DNA of 64,000 bases from RGIG9060 sp052173655 (lineage in GTDB: Bacteria > Spirochaetota > Spirochaetia > Treponematales > Treponemataceae): the NCBI GenBank assembly GCA_052173655.1, contig JBQMYD010000003.1, forward strand, positions 1-64,000, written 5' to 3'. This document shows positions 36,996-45,728 of the stretch, one piece after another. Made by a program: the position numbers and the translations under genes. Position 1 is the first letter of the stretch; each line of letters begins with the position of its first letter. The notes under the pieces were generated by a model that worked only from the letters and a program-made list of their open reading frames with translations, did no database searches and was not told where the DNA came from.

Positions 36996-38662
36996 TGCAT
37001 TTTGAAAGACCATATATACTTTGGACTCTTTTTATCCTTATCGTACCTATTTTGCTTGCAGTATTCGGTTCTCCTAAAATAAAAAAAACAACAGGATTTC
37101 TTTTTAGAACAAAAGAAGAATCTGCAAAACGAACCAAAGAATTACAGATCAAAATTCACATAAGAACAATTTGTTACACTCTGGGAATTGTCTGCATTAT
37201 TTTTGCTGCGGCAAATCCGTTTTGGGGTTCAAAAACATTTGCAACACAAAAAGTTGGCAGCTCAGTTTCCATGGTTTTTGACATTTCATGGAGCATGAAT
37301 GCTTCAGATATATCAGATATAAACGATGAAAACAATTTTTTGAATGCAGAATTAAAATCGACACGCCTTGAAAAAGCCAAAGAATATGCAAAAAATTTAA
37401 TTTTTGATAAAAATTCTATCGATCAAATACCTTCAATTTCGGTAGTTGCAGCAAAGGGAAACGGAGCAATTTTAGTCCCCGTTACAGAAGATCAAAATGC
37501 AATTCTAAGTGCAATAGAAAACCTTTCTCCGTTGTACATGAGTAGCACCGGAAGCAACATAGGAGATGGAATAACAAAAGCTATAAGTACATTTCCTGCA
37601 ACAGAAGCTAGACAGGGAACAATTTTAGTTTTTACGGACGGAGAGGAGATAGGCGGTTCCATTGAAAAAGCCTCAATCGAAGCTTTAAATCGAGGAATAA
37701 ATGTATTTTTTATCGGATTCGGAAGCAAAGAAGGCTGTAATATTTTTGTAGGCGAAAAAAATGCGAAAGTTCATACTTATCTTAGAGAAGACGAAATAAA
37801 AAAGCTAATTACAACTATAAAAGAAAAAAATTCGTACAAAAAAATAGAATTTGAATATATAGATTCCACTTCCACCGAAGATAAAAATAAAATTTTACAA
37901 GCTATGTACCCTACAATCAAACAAGATTTTGAAGAATATCAACAATTGAGTTACGAAATAAAAAATCTTTCCCATCACAATTTATTTATTTTTTTAGCGA
38001 TAGTATTTTTTATAACAGGTTTTGTAATTACAAAATTCAAACAAAATATTTTTACGAGTACCGGCTTGTTTATTTTTATGATTTTAGGTTCGTTTTTTAT
38101 AAATTCTTGTACCGTAGGCCTTGGACAAACAATAACGCTTTTGCAAGGTTCATACTTTTGGCACCAAGGAAATTTTCAAAAAGCACAAGTAAAATTTTTG
38201 CAATCCTTAAACGAGGCACAAGACACTGATAATCAAATCCTTGCAGAATACGCAATTTACGGCTTAGGTTGCTCTTACGCCATGCAAAATGAAGAAATTG
38301 CAGCTTTTCAAAGACTTCATTCAGTATCCGACAAGGCTCCTGAACATCTAAAATTTTCAGCAAATTACAATCTTGGAGTACTTTCGTATTCAAAAGGAAA
38401 TTACAGCCAAGCAAAGGATTATTTTAAAAAAGCTTTGGAAATAAATTCAAAATCCATTGAGGCTAAAATCAACTATGAACTTTCATTTATTCAATTTCAA
38501 AAAGAGTTGCACAAAAAAAAGAATTTACATAATACAAGAAAAAACGATTCGACAGACTCGATTTTGAAAAATTCTATTTTTTCAATTATTAGGGAGAATG
38601 ACCAAAACATATGGAAAAATCAACAGACGCAACAAAATTCACAAGATCCTTTAGATTACTAA
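36995..38662 (+). CDS. BatB/BatC-like fusion: VWA domain plus TPR repeats
   Basis: Second VWA protein of the operon. Two N-terminal helices precede a VWA domain with D-I-S-W-S at residues 96-100 and FTDGEEIGG. Two further hydrophobic helices (about 327-345 and 352-372) follow, the second ending in NSC. The C-terminal region holds TPR repeats (ANYNLGVLSYSKGNYSQAKDYFKKAL), the part that is a separate BatC gene in other spirochaetes. It therefore appears to be a BatB-BatC fusion of 555 residues. The start is GTG with AAAGGAG 8 bases before it. It overlaps the next gene by 52 bases. Confidence 0.88.
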   Translation: MHFERPYILWTLFILIVPILLAVFGSPKIKKTTGFLFRTKEESAKRTKELQIKIHIRTICYTLGIVCIIFAAANPFWGSKTFATQKVGSSVSMVFDISWSMNASDISDINDENNFLNAELKSTRLEKAKEYAKNLIFDKNSIDQIPSISVVAAKGNGAILVPVTEDQNAILSAIENLSPLYMSSTGSNIGDGITKAISTFPATEARQGTILVFTDGEEIGGSIEKASIEALNRGINVFFIGFGSKEGCNIFVGEKNAKVHTYLREDEIKKLITTIKEKNSYKKIEFEYIDSTSTEDKNKILQAMYPTIKQDFEEYQQLSYEIKNLSHHNLFIFLAIVFFITGFVITKFKQNIFTSTGLFIFMILGSFFINSCTVGLGQTITLLQGSYFWHQGNFQKAQVKFLQSLNEAQDTDNQILAEYAIYGLGCSYAMQNEEIAAFQRLHSVSDKAPEHLKFSANYNLGVLSYSKGNYSQAKDYFKKALEINSKSIEAKINYELSFIQFQKELHKKKNLHNTRKNDSTDSILKNSIFSIIRENDQNIWKNQQTQQNSQDPLDY

Positions 38663-39987
38663 AAAAAATTGCAATTTCAGTATTAATCTTGTGTGTACAA
38701 ACTCAAATTTTTTCTCACATGTATTCTGAATATGTTTTAAAACCTGTTGATAAATACATTTTTACAGATCAAGACTGCATTTTTGAAACGATAATTCCAA
38801 ATCTACGTACCGTTGACGTACTTGTTATGGCTCAAAACTTGCCTGACAAAGTTACATTTATTTCTTCGGATAAAAGGGAATTTTTAGATGAAAACGGAAA
38901 ACCTTGCTTGTGTATAAGAATTATATATCGATTTGATGATGTAGGTTACTATAAAATGACACCGCTTACCGGCAGAATAAAATACGGCACATACAGTCTA
39001 CCCGTTGAAAACGTAAATGTTTTTCATAATTTAGAAACCATCCAGCCATTTGTAAAATACAAGCTCCTTGACGAACAGGCAAAAAATTATACTGTAGGTT
39101 CAAAAATACCTTTGCAACTAACAGTTTCTTTTGCAAAAAGAATTTCCGGTTTTACGGTTGATTTACAGGAAAACTCTGCTCTTTGCAAAACACACGAAGA
39201 CTTCAAACTACCTTCGAGTATGGAAAATTTTTCAGATATAGAATACCCAATTGCAAATTTTTATTTTATTCCATTTGAAGAAGGCTTGATAAAAGTACCT
39301 CAAGTAAATGTTCAAGTCTGCACTTGGAAAGGAATAAACAAGACTTCTATTTCAGAACCTTTGGAACTGCACATCAAAAAAAATCCGAATCAAAATCAAA
39401 TTGAAAAAAATTTGCAAAATTCACTTTTGGAACAATACAAAATAATGTCCGTTTTGGAATTTTCAGATGAAAGCGGACAAAATTTAAATTTTGAAGAAAT
39501 TTTAGACAAAAAAAACAAAATTGAATTAATTGCGGGTTTTAGAAATTTAGAGCGAAATAAAATTTTTAATAAAAACATAATTGAAGAAAGAAAATTTTTG
39601 GAAGAACAGATTGGATTAACAAAAACCCAAAATGAAATTTCCAATTTATATTTTTACGGATTTTTGTTGCTTTTAGTAATTTTTATTGTTTCATTAACTA
39701 TAGGACTTGTTTTAAGAAAAAAAGTTTTTTGCATTATTATGGCAATACTTTTGTGTTGCAGTTTTGTTTGTGTATTAATTTTTGGAATAAATAAAACTGT
39801 CAACTACGCTCTTATTCTTGACGAAAAAATTTATTCTATTCCGGAAAATGATTCCAATTTGTTTTTTACACTACCTATGGGTTCTCGTGTAAAAATCAAG
39901 AATACTACAAAGGAATGGATTTACATCATCTATTCTGAAACCTCATCCGGTTGGATAAAACGCGAAAGTCTGATATTTTTAAACTAA
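38611..39987 (+). CDS. BatD-like protein with C-terminal SH3-like domain
   Basis: Probable BatD-type component. An N-terminal hydrophobic segment (about residues 19-36) serves as a signal or anchor. The extracytoplasmic region (40-255) is beta-rich with two domains. Two helices near 348-365 and 370-388 separate it from a short C-terminal SH3-like domain ([20 protein letters not shown]...WIYI...SGWIKRESL). This last part resembles bacterial SH3 domains that bind wall fragments or peptides. At 458 residues it is shorter than classical BatD. It starts within the end of the preceding gene. AGGGAG lies about 13 bases upstream. Confidence 0.75.
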   Translation: MEKSTDATKFTRSFRLLKKIAISVLILCVQTQIFSHMYSEYVLKPVDKYIFTDQDCIFETIIPNLRTVDVLVMAQNLPDKVTFISSDKREFLDENGKPCLCIRIIYRFDDVGYYKMTPLTGRIKYGTYSLPVENVNVFHNLETIQPFVKYKLLDEQAKNYTVGSKIPLQLTVSFAKRISGFTVDLQENSALCKTHEDFKLPSSMENFSDIEYPIANFYFIPFEEGLIKVPQVNVQVCTWKGINKTSISEPLELHIKKNPNQNQIEKNLQNSLLEQYKIMSVLEFSDESGQNLNFEEILDKKNKIELIAGFRNLERNKIFNKNIIEERKFLEEQIGLTKTQNEISNLYFYGFLLLLVIFIVSLTIGLVLRKKVFCIIMAILLCCSFVCVLIFGINKTVNYALILDEKIYSIPENDSNLFFTLPMGSRVKIKNTTKEWIYIIYSETSSGWIKRESLIFLN

Positions 39988-40040
39988 GCAAAACATTAGT
40001 TTTAGTAAATTTTTATATTTTAAAATTTAAGGAGTTTTTT

Positions 40041-40607
40041 TTGGAAGATTTATACAAAATTCTTGGTGTTGCAAAAACTGCAAATGCAGATGAAATAAAA
40101 AAAGCGTATCGTTCACAAGCAATGAAATATCATCCTGATAGAAATCCCGGAAATAAAGATGCTGAAGAAAAATTCAAAAAAATTAATGCAGCTTATTCAA
40201 TCTTGGCTGATGATTCAAAACGTAAAGAATATGATATGTACGGCTCTGCAAATGATAACAGACAGCAACAAAACAGTTACAGTTACAACGGCTACAAATA
40301 TCAATACCACGGCAACGAACAATATCAAGATCCTTTCGAACAGTGGTTCAAGGAATCCCAAAATTACAATTGGAGAGGTCAATACGACTACGAAACTTCC
40401 GATAACTACTACAGAAAACCTAAAAAAAGTTCTACAATAACCGGAATTCTCTCCAGTGCAATGAGTTTGTGTGCGGGGATTGTATTATTCAAATATTCTT
40501 TATACCTTTTCCCCTTTGGTCCTATTTTTTGTATTGCTGCAATTGCAAATGGAATTACAGGAATTATTCGCGGCATCAAAATGCTGATACCGCATAATGA
40601 TAAGTAA
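40041..40607 (+). CDS. Membrane-anchored J-domain protein
   Basis: DnaJ-type co-chaperone without zinc or client domains (type III). The J domain fills residues 1-66 with HPD at 31-33. A linker (about 70-130) is extremely rich in Tyr, Asn and Gln. Two hydrophobic helices (about 132-155 and 160-180) place it in the membrane. The start is TTG at 40041 with AAGGAG 6 bases upstream; the longer frame from 39951 would overlap the previous gene and adds nothing recognisable. As last gene of the MoxR-Bat operon it may recruit DnaK to that complex, which is an inference from position. Confidence 0.85.
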   Translation: MEDLYKILGVAKTANADEIKKAYRSQAMKYHPDRNPGNKDAEEKFKKINAAYSILADDSKRKEYDMYGSANDNRQQQNSYSYNGYKYQYHGNEQYQDPFEQWFKESQNYNWRGQYDYETSDNYYRKPKKSSTITGILSSAMSLCAGIVLFKYSLYLFPFGPIFCIAAIANGITGIIRGIKMLIPHNDK

Positions 40608-40629
40608 GCTAAAAAACTTAAGAAAAACT

Positions 40630-40848
40630 CTAGCGTTCTCTAAAAATAATTCTTCCTCGATTTAAATCGTATGGAGAAAGTGCAACCTTTACCGTATCGC
40701 CCGGTACAATTCTGATGTAGTGTTTTCGCATTTTCCCCGACAAATGAGCAAGAATAATGTGTCCATTTTGTAACTCAACTCTAAACATAGTATTAGGCAA
40801 AGCCTCTCTTACAACTCCGTCTACTTCAATCGCTTCTTCTTTAGCCAC
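40630..40848 (-). CDS. infA: Translation initiation factor IF-1
   Basis: Small OB-fold factor that binds the ribosomal A site during initiation. The sequence [25 protein letters not shown] and [17 protein letters not shown], ending RGRIIFRER, is fully canonical over 72 residues. The start is GTG at 40848, four bases after GGAGG; a longer frame to 40869 would use part of the ribosome site. It stands alone here and converges with the J-protein gene 22 bases away. Confidence 0.96.
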   Translation of the reverse strand: MAKEEAIEVDGVVREALPNTMFRVELQNGHIILAHLSGKMRKHYIRIVPGDTVKVALSPYDLNRGRIIFRER

Positions 40849-40885
40849 GATTCCTCCAAAAATTATCAAAAAAAGAAAAAATTAT

Positions 40886-40914
40886 TTGCCTTTTCTCAAA
40901 AGTATACTTATAAT
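40886..40914 (+). promoter_or_regulatory. Promoter of the DksA/TraR-type gene
   Basis: TTGCCT, a 17-base spacer and a perfect TATAAT. The predicted start near 40921 leaves about 39 bases before the ATG, including GGGGAGAG. Confidence 0.8.
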
Positions 40915-40959
40915 TTATGAGTAAAACAATGAGTTTGTCAACATGGGGAGAGAATTTTA

Positions 40960-41316
40960 ATGGAAAAAGAATTTTTAATGCGAATGAAAGATGAATTAAT
41001 CCGGTCTAAAACAGAGCTTTTAGCACAGGTTAAAGATAACAATTCTGATTTGCAGCATCTTATTGAAACAATGGAATCAAAGGACAGTATTGATATAGCC
41101 TCCGATGCAGTAGACGGCAAAATGCTTGAAACCTTGGGAGCAAAGGATCTTAACAGAATAAAGTTGATTGATAACGCTCTAACAAGAATTGAACAGGGAA
41201 AGTACGGGTCGTGTGTAAAATGTGGAAAAAAAATACCGCAAGACCGTCTGGAAGCAATTCCGTACGCTCTTATGTGCATTGTATGTAAAAGTGCAGAAGA
41301 AAGAAGAAATCGATAG
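40960..41316 (+). CDS. TraR/DksA-type zinc-finger protein
   Basis: Likely RNA-polymerase-binding regulator of the DksA/TraR type. Residues 1-80 form a helical hairpin; DSIDIASDAVDG (42-53) lies at its tip, where DksA proteins carry the acidic residues that reach into the polymerase channel. The four-cysteine zinc site is complete: Cys85, Cys88, Cys106 and Cys109 (CVKCGKKIP and CIVCKS). At 118 residues it is the short form. It has its own strong promoter and converges with the PHP gene three bases away. Confidence 0.9.
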   Translation: MEKEFLMRMKDELIRSKTELLAQVKDNNSDLQHLIETMESKDSIDIASDAVDGKMLETLGAKDLNRIKLIDNALTRIEQGKYGSCVKCGKKIPQDRLEAIPYALMCIVCKSAEERRNR

Positions 41317-41319
41317 TTT

Positions 41320-42204
41320 TTATTCTATTGGCTGACTGTTCCAAAAACCGTTATGAAAGTACCACGTTTGCTCATAACCGGCTTGTTTTGCTTGGTCTAC
41401 GGCAAACTCGTAACCTTTGTTCATTTGCCCTACATTATGTGCATCTGAATTTATCGTAATTGGGACATCAAAACTTTTTAAAATTTTTAAAAATTCAAGA
41501 CTAGGATAAGTACCTTTCATAGTACCGCGTGCAATGCCGCCAAAGTTTACTTCGCAAATTTTTCCGCTCTTTGCTATAACTTTTGCAGTTTCTGTCAGCT
41601 CATTTTTGTACCAGGTTTCATTGCAATCGGCAAAATTAAGCACACTGTTACGTTTTTGGAAAATATCAGGATGTCCGATTATATCAAAATTAAAGGAACT
41701 TGCCATTTCTCTTTCCAATGCAAAATAACTTTGGACTGCAATTTTCCCGTTTCCGTCAAACAAAGTTTGTATACCACTTTTTACTTCTTCTACAGAACCG
41801 TCAATAGCAAAACAATTAATAGGAATGTGAGCAAAATCTTTAGAATATCCTTTTTTTTCAGGATTATCAAGATTTACAAGGTAATGAACTGAACCAATAA
41901 TAAAATCGGGATTAAAACTTTGATATCTGCTTTTTTCCGGCGTAGAAACTAAAGGAAGATAGTCAGCTTCAAAACCCAATAGAATTTCTATTTTTTTTTC
42001 ATATTCTTTTTTAAAAGAATTTATCACTCTGCAGTATTTCTCATAATCGTTACAGTCCATATGCCAACTGCTTTTATAAGGATAAATTGCATGAGCAGAA
42101 AATCCCAAAATATCAAAACCACTTGCAACGGCATCTTCTACCATATCAAATACAGAGGCTTTCCCATCACAAAAATTTGTATGCGTATGATAATTTGTTT
42201 TCAT
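41320..42204 (-). CDS. PHP-domain phosphatase (histidinol-phosphatase type)
   Basis: Metal-dependent PHP-superfamily hydrolase, most like HisJ/HisK histidinol phosphatase. Metal ligands are visible: HTHTNFCDGK at residues 6-15, FSAHAIYP, GFEADYLP, GSVHYLV, DIIGHPDIFQK and the C-terminal NSDAHNVGQ. At 294 residues it fits the family. No histidine biosynthesis genes are nearby, so another phosphoester is possible. It starts 15 bases after the response-regulator stop without a visible Shine-Dalgarno, suggesting coupled translation. Confidence 0.88.
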   Translation of the reverse strand: MKTNYHTHTNFCDGKASVFDMVEDAVASGFDILGFSAHAIYPYKSSWHMDCNDYEKYCRVINSFKKEYEKKIEILLGFEADYLPLVSTPEKSRYQSFNPDFIIGSVHYLVNLDNPEKKGYSKDFAHIPINCFAIDGSVEEVKSGIQTLFDGNGKIAVQSYFALEREMASSFNFDIIGHPDIFQKRNSVLNFADCNETWYKNELTETAKVIAKSGKICEVNFGGIARGTMKGTYPSLEFLKILKSFDVPITINSDAHNVGQMNKGYEFAVDQAKQAGYEQTWYFHNGFWNSQPIE

Positions 42205-42219
42205 AAGATATGAACCGGA

Positions 42220-43461
42220 TTATATTTCATAATTTAAAATCTCGTTTACCTTAGCAATAATTTTTTTAGGATCCGATTTATTTTTAATCAGAACGCTCTT
42301 TGCACCCAAATTTAAGGCATTCATTATCGTATTTTTTTCTTGTGAAACTGTGTAAACAATAACAGGATCTATATATCTTTTTCCCTGCAAAATTTTAAGG
42401 ACATCCAGTCCCGAATATCCGGGCATTTTTATATCAAGAAAAGTTATGTCAAATTTATTTTTTCCTATAGCGGTCAAAAAATCTGAACCATTATTGAACG
42501 AAATTATATTTCCGATATTTTTAAAAACACCTTTCAAAAAGACATGAACTGCAGGATCGTCATCAACTACAGCTATGGTTATTCCTGCAACATTCGTTTC
42601 TTCGGAAACCGTTTGAAGGTTTGGATTATATTGCATTTCAACCGCTCCGGCTTGCACTTCAGCTGTAGAAGCAAGAATATTCTCGTTTATAAATTCTGCC
42701 ATATCCGATGTTTCTGTATTCTCAATAAGAGAAGACAAAACATTTTGAATGTTTGTAGCAACGGAAATTCCGGCAAACTCGTCATGACCTGCAATAAAAT
42801 CCTTTGTAAACGAATCAAAAGAAAGAACCTTTACATTTGAAGGATTGACTCTGGAATCTGCAAGCACATTGCTAAACAAAAACTCCAAATTAACTCCGTC
42901 CACAAACGACAAGGTAAGGTCAGTCATCATAATAACCACTTTTGGTCTTGATAATTTTACCTGATCAAGAATTTCAGAAACTTTATATTTTAAAAAATAA
43001 AGTTTATCTCGATTTAAACCTTGCCCTATTTCAATAAACAAAATGTCATTGTTTACATGCATTTCAAGAATACACGGAGTTATATCCAAAGAAAAAAACA
43101 ACCTAAGCTGTTTGCTTAAAAATTCAAAAAATATATCAAACCTAATCGGTTTAAAAAAGTACTTTACTACACCATAAGAAACTATTTTATCTATCGTGGG
43201 TTTTTGTAAATCGGGGCCGGCTACAATAATCGGAATATTTTTAGTATTGGGGTTTCCGGCTTTTTTATCAAGAAATTCTGAAATATCATAAATGCTTTTT
43301 TCTATATTGATTATAATTAAGTCGGGAATTTGCGATAAACATTTTGTAAAGGCACCCCGGTTGCTTTCCGCAATCTCCACTTTTACTTTCTCCGCAGAAA
43401 GCTTGTACTTGAGAAAATCCCTAAATAGAGGCGGTGCATCAATAATAAAAACGGTTTTCAT
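42220..43461 (-). CDS. Response regulator with degenerate and intact receiver domains
   Basis: Signalling protein without a DNA-binding output. The N-terminal receiver-like domain (residues 1-120) has Asn52 where the phospho-accepting Asp should be (LIIINIEKS). A central domain (about 130-250) alternates strands and helices and resembles a STAS domain, though this is tentative. A linker rich in Glu and Asn leads to a complete C-terminal receiver (about 294-413) with VVDDDPAV (Asp300-302), phospho-site Asp343 (FLDIKMPG), Thr371 and Lys393. There is no Shine-Dalgarno; the ATG is 5 bases after a -10-like AATAAT. It follows ackA by 39 bases and precedes the PHP gene by 15. Confidence 0.85.
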   Translation of the reverse strand: MKTVFIIDAPPLFRDFLKYKLSAEKVKVEIAESNRGAFTKCLSQIPDLIIINIEKSIYDISEFLDKKAGNPNTKNIPIIVAGPDLQKPTIDKIVSYGVVKYFFKPIRFDIFFEFLSKQLRLFFSLDITPCILEMHVNNDILFIEIGQGLNRDKLYFLKYKVSEILDQVKLSRPKVVIMMTDLTLSFVDGVNLEFLFSNVLADSRVNPSNVKVLSFDSFTKDFIAGHDEFAGISVATNIQNVLSSLIENTETSDMAEFINENILASTAEVQAGAVEMQYNPNLQTVSEETNVAGITIAVVDDDPAVHVFLKGVFKNIGNIISFNNGSDFLTAIGKNKFDITFLDIKMPGYSGLDVLKILQGKRYIDPVIVYTVSQEKNTIMNALNLGAKSVLIKNKSDPKKIIAKVNEILNYEI

Positions 43462-43466
43462 ACAGT

Positions 43467-43496
43467 ATTATTATCGGTACACCAGCCTGTTTTCAA
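43467..43496 (-). promoter_or_regulatory. Promoter abutting the response-regulator start
   Basis: On the minus strand TTGAAA (43496-43491), an 18-base spacer and AATAAT (43472-43467) end 5 bases before the ATG at 43461. The transcript would start at the initiation codon. Confidence 0.5.
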
Positions 43497-43500
43497 CATA

Positions 43501-44829
43501 TTATCTTGCCAAAATAGATTTCAACTCAGGTAATTTTTCTAATTCTTTTGCAAGAGCTTCATTGCGTGCTTTGTTGACATAATCTTTTTCCTGAAAACTG
43601 TACCTAAAATTAGTATGAATATCATAAGTACCTTTCATTATGGCATAAGCATCTTCTGTCATTACCAGTTCCTCATCAGTAGGAATTACAAAAATTTTTA
43701 CTTTTGAATCGGAAGTACTGATAAGTGTTTCCGCATTACCAGTATTTGAAAGATTATTTTTATTAGGATCAAGTTTTATACCCATGCACTCTAAACCTTG
43801 AGTAGCCAAAGCTCTGATTTTTGGAGAATGCTCTCCTACACCTGCTGTAAAAACAACAGCATCAACATTGCCAAGAGCAGCCATATAAGCACCTATCGTC
43901 TTTTTTATTCGGTAACCTTCCATTTCCTGCCCAAGTTTGCAAAGCTCATCTCCTGCTTCTGCTGCATTTTCAATATCACGCCTATCCGTATATTTTTCTG
44001 TAATTCCAAGCAAACCGGATTTTTTATTCAATGCATTATCCATTTCTTCTGCACTCATTCCGGTTTTTCTCATAATATAAAAAGGGAGAGCAGGATCAAG
44101 AGAACCGGAACGCGTACCCATTACAAGTCCTTCCAAAGGAGTTATTCCCATAGTAGTATCATAGCATTTTCCTTCTTTTACAGCACAGCAACTTGCTCCG
44201 TTTCCTATGTGGCAGATAATTACATTTGTATCTTTAGGCTCTTTTCCCAACAAGGCAGAAGCTCTTTTTGACGTGTATAAAAATGAAGTTCCATGAAATC
44301 CGTATTTTCTGGCAGAATATTTTAAATACCACTCACGCGGAATAGCATACATAAAAGCTTTTTCACTCATTGTTTGATGCCATGCAGTATCCATGACTGC
44401 AACATGAGGCACATCTTTCATAACCTTTTGAGCAGCTTCAATACCCATAATATTTGCAGGATTGTGTAAAGGCCCCAAATCCTGTACAGAACGAAAAGTC
44501 TCTAACGCTTCAGGAGTAATGAGAACTGATTTTGTAAATTTATCGCCGCCATGAAGAACACGGTGCCCTACAGCTCCTATCATACTCATATCGGAAATAA
44601 CACCTGCTTCCTTATCAGTTATTTCTTTTAAAATCAATTCGATAGCTTCTTTGTGAGTAGGACACGGGCTTTCAAATTCTATTTTTTGCCCCTTTGCCTT
44701 ATGTGTAATACAGCTTCCGGATGCAGCAATTCTTTCTACTATGCCGCTTGCCAAAACAGCCCTATTATCCCAGTCATAAACCTGATACTTTGCAGAACTG
44801 GATCCACAGTTCAATGTTAAAATAACCAT
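43501..44829 (-). CDS. ackA: Acetate kinase
   Basis: Makes ATP and acetate from acetyl phosphate, the energy-yielding end of fermentation. Signatures are [35 protein letters not shown], the [14 protein letters not shown] block, [13 protein letters not shown] and [11 protein letters not shown]. At 442 residues it is about 40 longer than usual: after [14 protein letters not shown], where most acetate kinases end, an extra Lys/Glu/Leu-rich helix runs to the stop. A GGAGAAAG ribosome site precedes the ATG and a TATAAT lies at 44866-44871 on the minus strand. No pta gene is adjacent. Confidence 0.96.
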   Translation of the reverse strand: MVILTLNCGSSSAKYQVYDWDNRAVLASGIVERIAASGSCITHKAKGQKIEFESPCPTHKEAIELILKEITDKEAGVISDMSMIGAVGHRVLHGGDKFTKSVLITPEALETFRSVQDLGPLHNPANIMGIEAAQKVMKDVPHVAVMDTAWHQTMSEKAFMYAIPREWYLKYSARKYGFHGTSFLYTSKRASALLGKEPKDTNVIICHIGNGASCCAVKEGKCYDTTMGITPLEGLVMGTRSGSLDPALPFYIMRKTGMSAEEMDNALNKKSGLLGITEKYTDRRDIENAAEAGDELCKLGQEMEGYRIKKTIGAYMAALGNVDAVVFTAGVGEHSPKIRALATQGLECMGIKLDPNKNNLSNTGNAETLISTSDSKVKIFVIPTDEELVMTEDAYAIMKGTYDIHTNFRYSFQEKDYVNKARNEALAKELEKLPELKSILAR

Positions 44830-44910
44830 TTTCTTTCTCCTATTTTTCTCCTAATGTAAAATAATATTATACGAAAGTTTTTAATTTTATGCTATCTTTT
44901 ATTTTTCATA

Positions 44911-44939
44911 TTGCATTTCCGACATATGTCGGTTATAAT
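44911..44939 (+). promoter_or_regulatory. Promoter of the DUF134-NifX gene
   Basis: TTGCAT, a 17-base spacer and a perfect TATAAT. The ATG at 44946 lies only 6 bases after the -10 box, so transcription should start at or next to the A of the ATG. Confidence 0.8.
44919..44932. promoter_or_regulatory. Operator-like perfect palindrome
   Basis: CCGACATATGTCGG is a perfect 14-bp palindrome filling the spacer between the -35 and -10 boxes. The downstream gene encodes a helix-turn-helix-type DUF134 protein, so autoregulation is plausible. Confidence 0.65.
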
Positions 44940-44945
44940 AGAGGT

Positions 44946-45728
44946 ATGCCAAGGCAGCAACGATGCAGAAAGATTTGTAAAAAACCGAAATTTACTTCAT
45001 TTTTTCCGGAAGGTTTTGAAAACACAAACTGCAAAGACAATTGTATCTACCTAAGTCTTGATGAATATGAAATTATTAGACTTGTAGATTTTGAAAAACT
45101 TGATCATAAAACCGCAGCCGATATAATGGAAATTTCCAGAACAACCGCTAGCGAAATTTATGAAAATGCAAGAGGTAAAATTGCACAAACTCTTGTGGAA
45201 GGAAAAAAACTTTTGATTCAAGGCGGAAATTATCGTTTTTGCTTTGGAGAATCAACAAATATTTGCTGTAAAAATTGCAAACGTGGTCAATATTATGAAC
45301 AAAAAAACAAAATTATTATGGAGGCAAAAAAATATATGAAAATTGCAGTAACTTACGAAAACGGACAAATTTTTCAACATTTTGGACACACTGAAAAATT
45401 TAAAATCTTTGAGGTAGCCGATGACAAAATCCTTGAGTCAAAAATAGTTGATACAAATGGACAAGGTCATGGTGCGTTAGCAGGCTTTTTAAAGTCGTTC
45501 CGGGTTGACACTTTAATTTGCGGAGGAATAGGAGGAGGTGCAAAAGCAGCTTTATCCGAAGCAGGTATAAAGATTTTTGGCGGAGTTACAGGAGATGCTG
45601 ATACTGCTGTAAAAAATTTTATAGAAGGGACTTTGGAATATAATCCTAATGTACAATGCACTCATCATGGACATGGAGAAAATCATGGTGAACACAAGTG
45701 CGGTAGCGGCAATCATTCTTGTGTATGA
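44946..45728 (+). CDS. Fusion of DUF134 (UPF0251) regulator-like domain and NifX/NifB-type cofactor domain
   Basis: Residues 1-110 match DUF134, a small helix-turn-helix family: MPRQQRCRKICKKP, YLSLDEYEIIRLVDFEKLDHKTAADIMEISRTTASEIYENARGKIA. A Cys-rich joint follows (CCKNCKRG, about 117). Residues 132-240 match the dinitrogenase iron-molybdenum-cofactor domain (IAVTYENGQIFQHFGHTEKFKIFEV, LICGGIGGGAKAAL). The tail is rich in His and Cys (CTHHGHGENHGEHKCGSGNH), a likely metal site. No other nitrogenase genes are near. The two domains are often neighbours as separate genes; here they are one 260-residue protein. Start chosen by the DUF134 N-terminus; there is hardly a Shine-Dalgarno. Confidence 0.88.
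   Translation: MPRQQRCRKICKKPKFTSFFPEGFENTNCKDNCIYLSLDEYEIIRLVDFEKLDHKTAADIMEISRTTASEIYENARGKIAQTLVEGKKLLIQGGNYRFCFGESTNICCKNCKRGQYYEQKNKIIMEAKKYMKIAVTYENGQIFQHFGHTEKFKIFEVADDKILESKIVDTNGQGHGALAGFLKSFRVDTLICGGIGGGAKAALSEAGIKIFGGVTGDADTAVKNFIEGTLEYNPNVQCTHHGHGENHGEHKCGSGNHSCV

Noticed and set aside
39951..40040. N-terminal extension of the J-protein
   Set aside because: It overlaps the preceding gene, lacks a ribosome site, and the TTG at 40041 has AAGGAG and the family start.
43798..44271. 157-codon plus-strand frame opposite ackA
   Set aside because: Antisense shadow of a well-conserved gene, with Ser/Cys/Phe-rich meaningless sequence.
44889..44945. Upstream start for the DUF134-NifX gene
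   Set aside because: It would place coding sequence over the -35, operator and -10, and adds nothing seen in DUF134 proteins.
44946..45728. Nitrogen-fixation locus
   Set aside because: Only the NifX-type domain is present; no nifH, nifD, nifK or nifB is nearby, and such domains occur widely outside nitrogen fixation.
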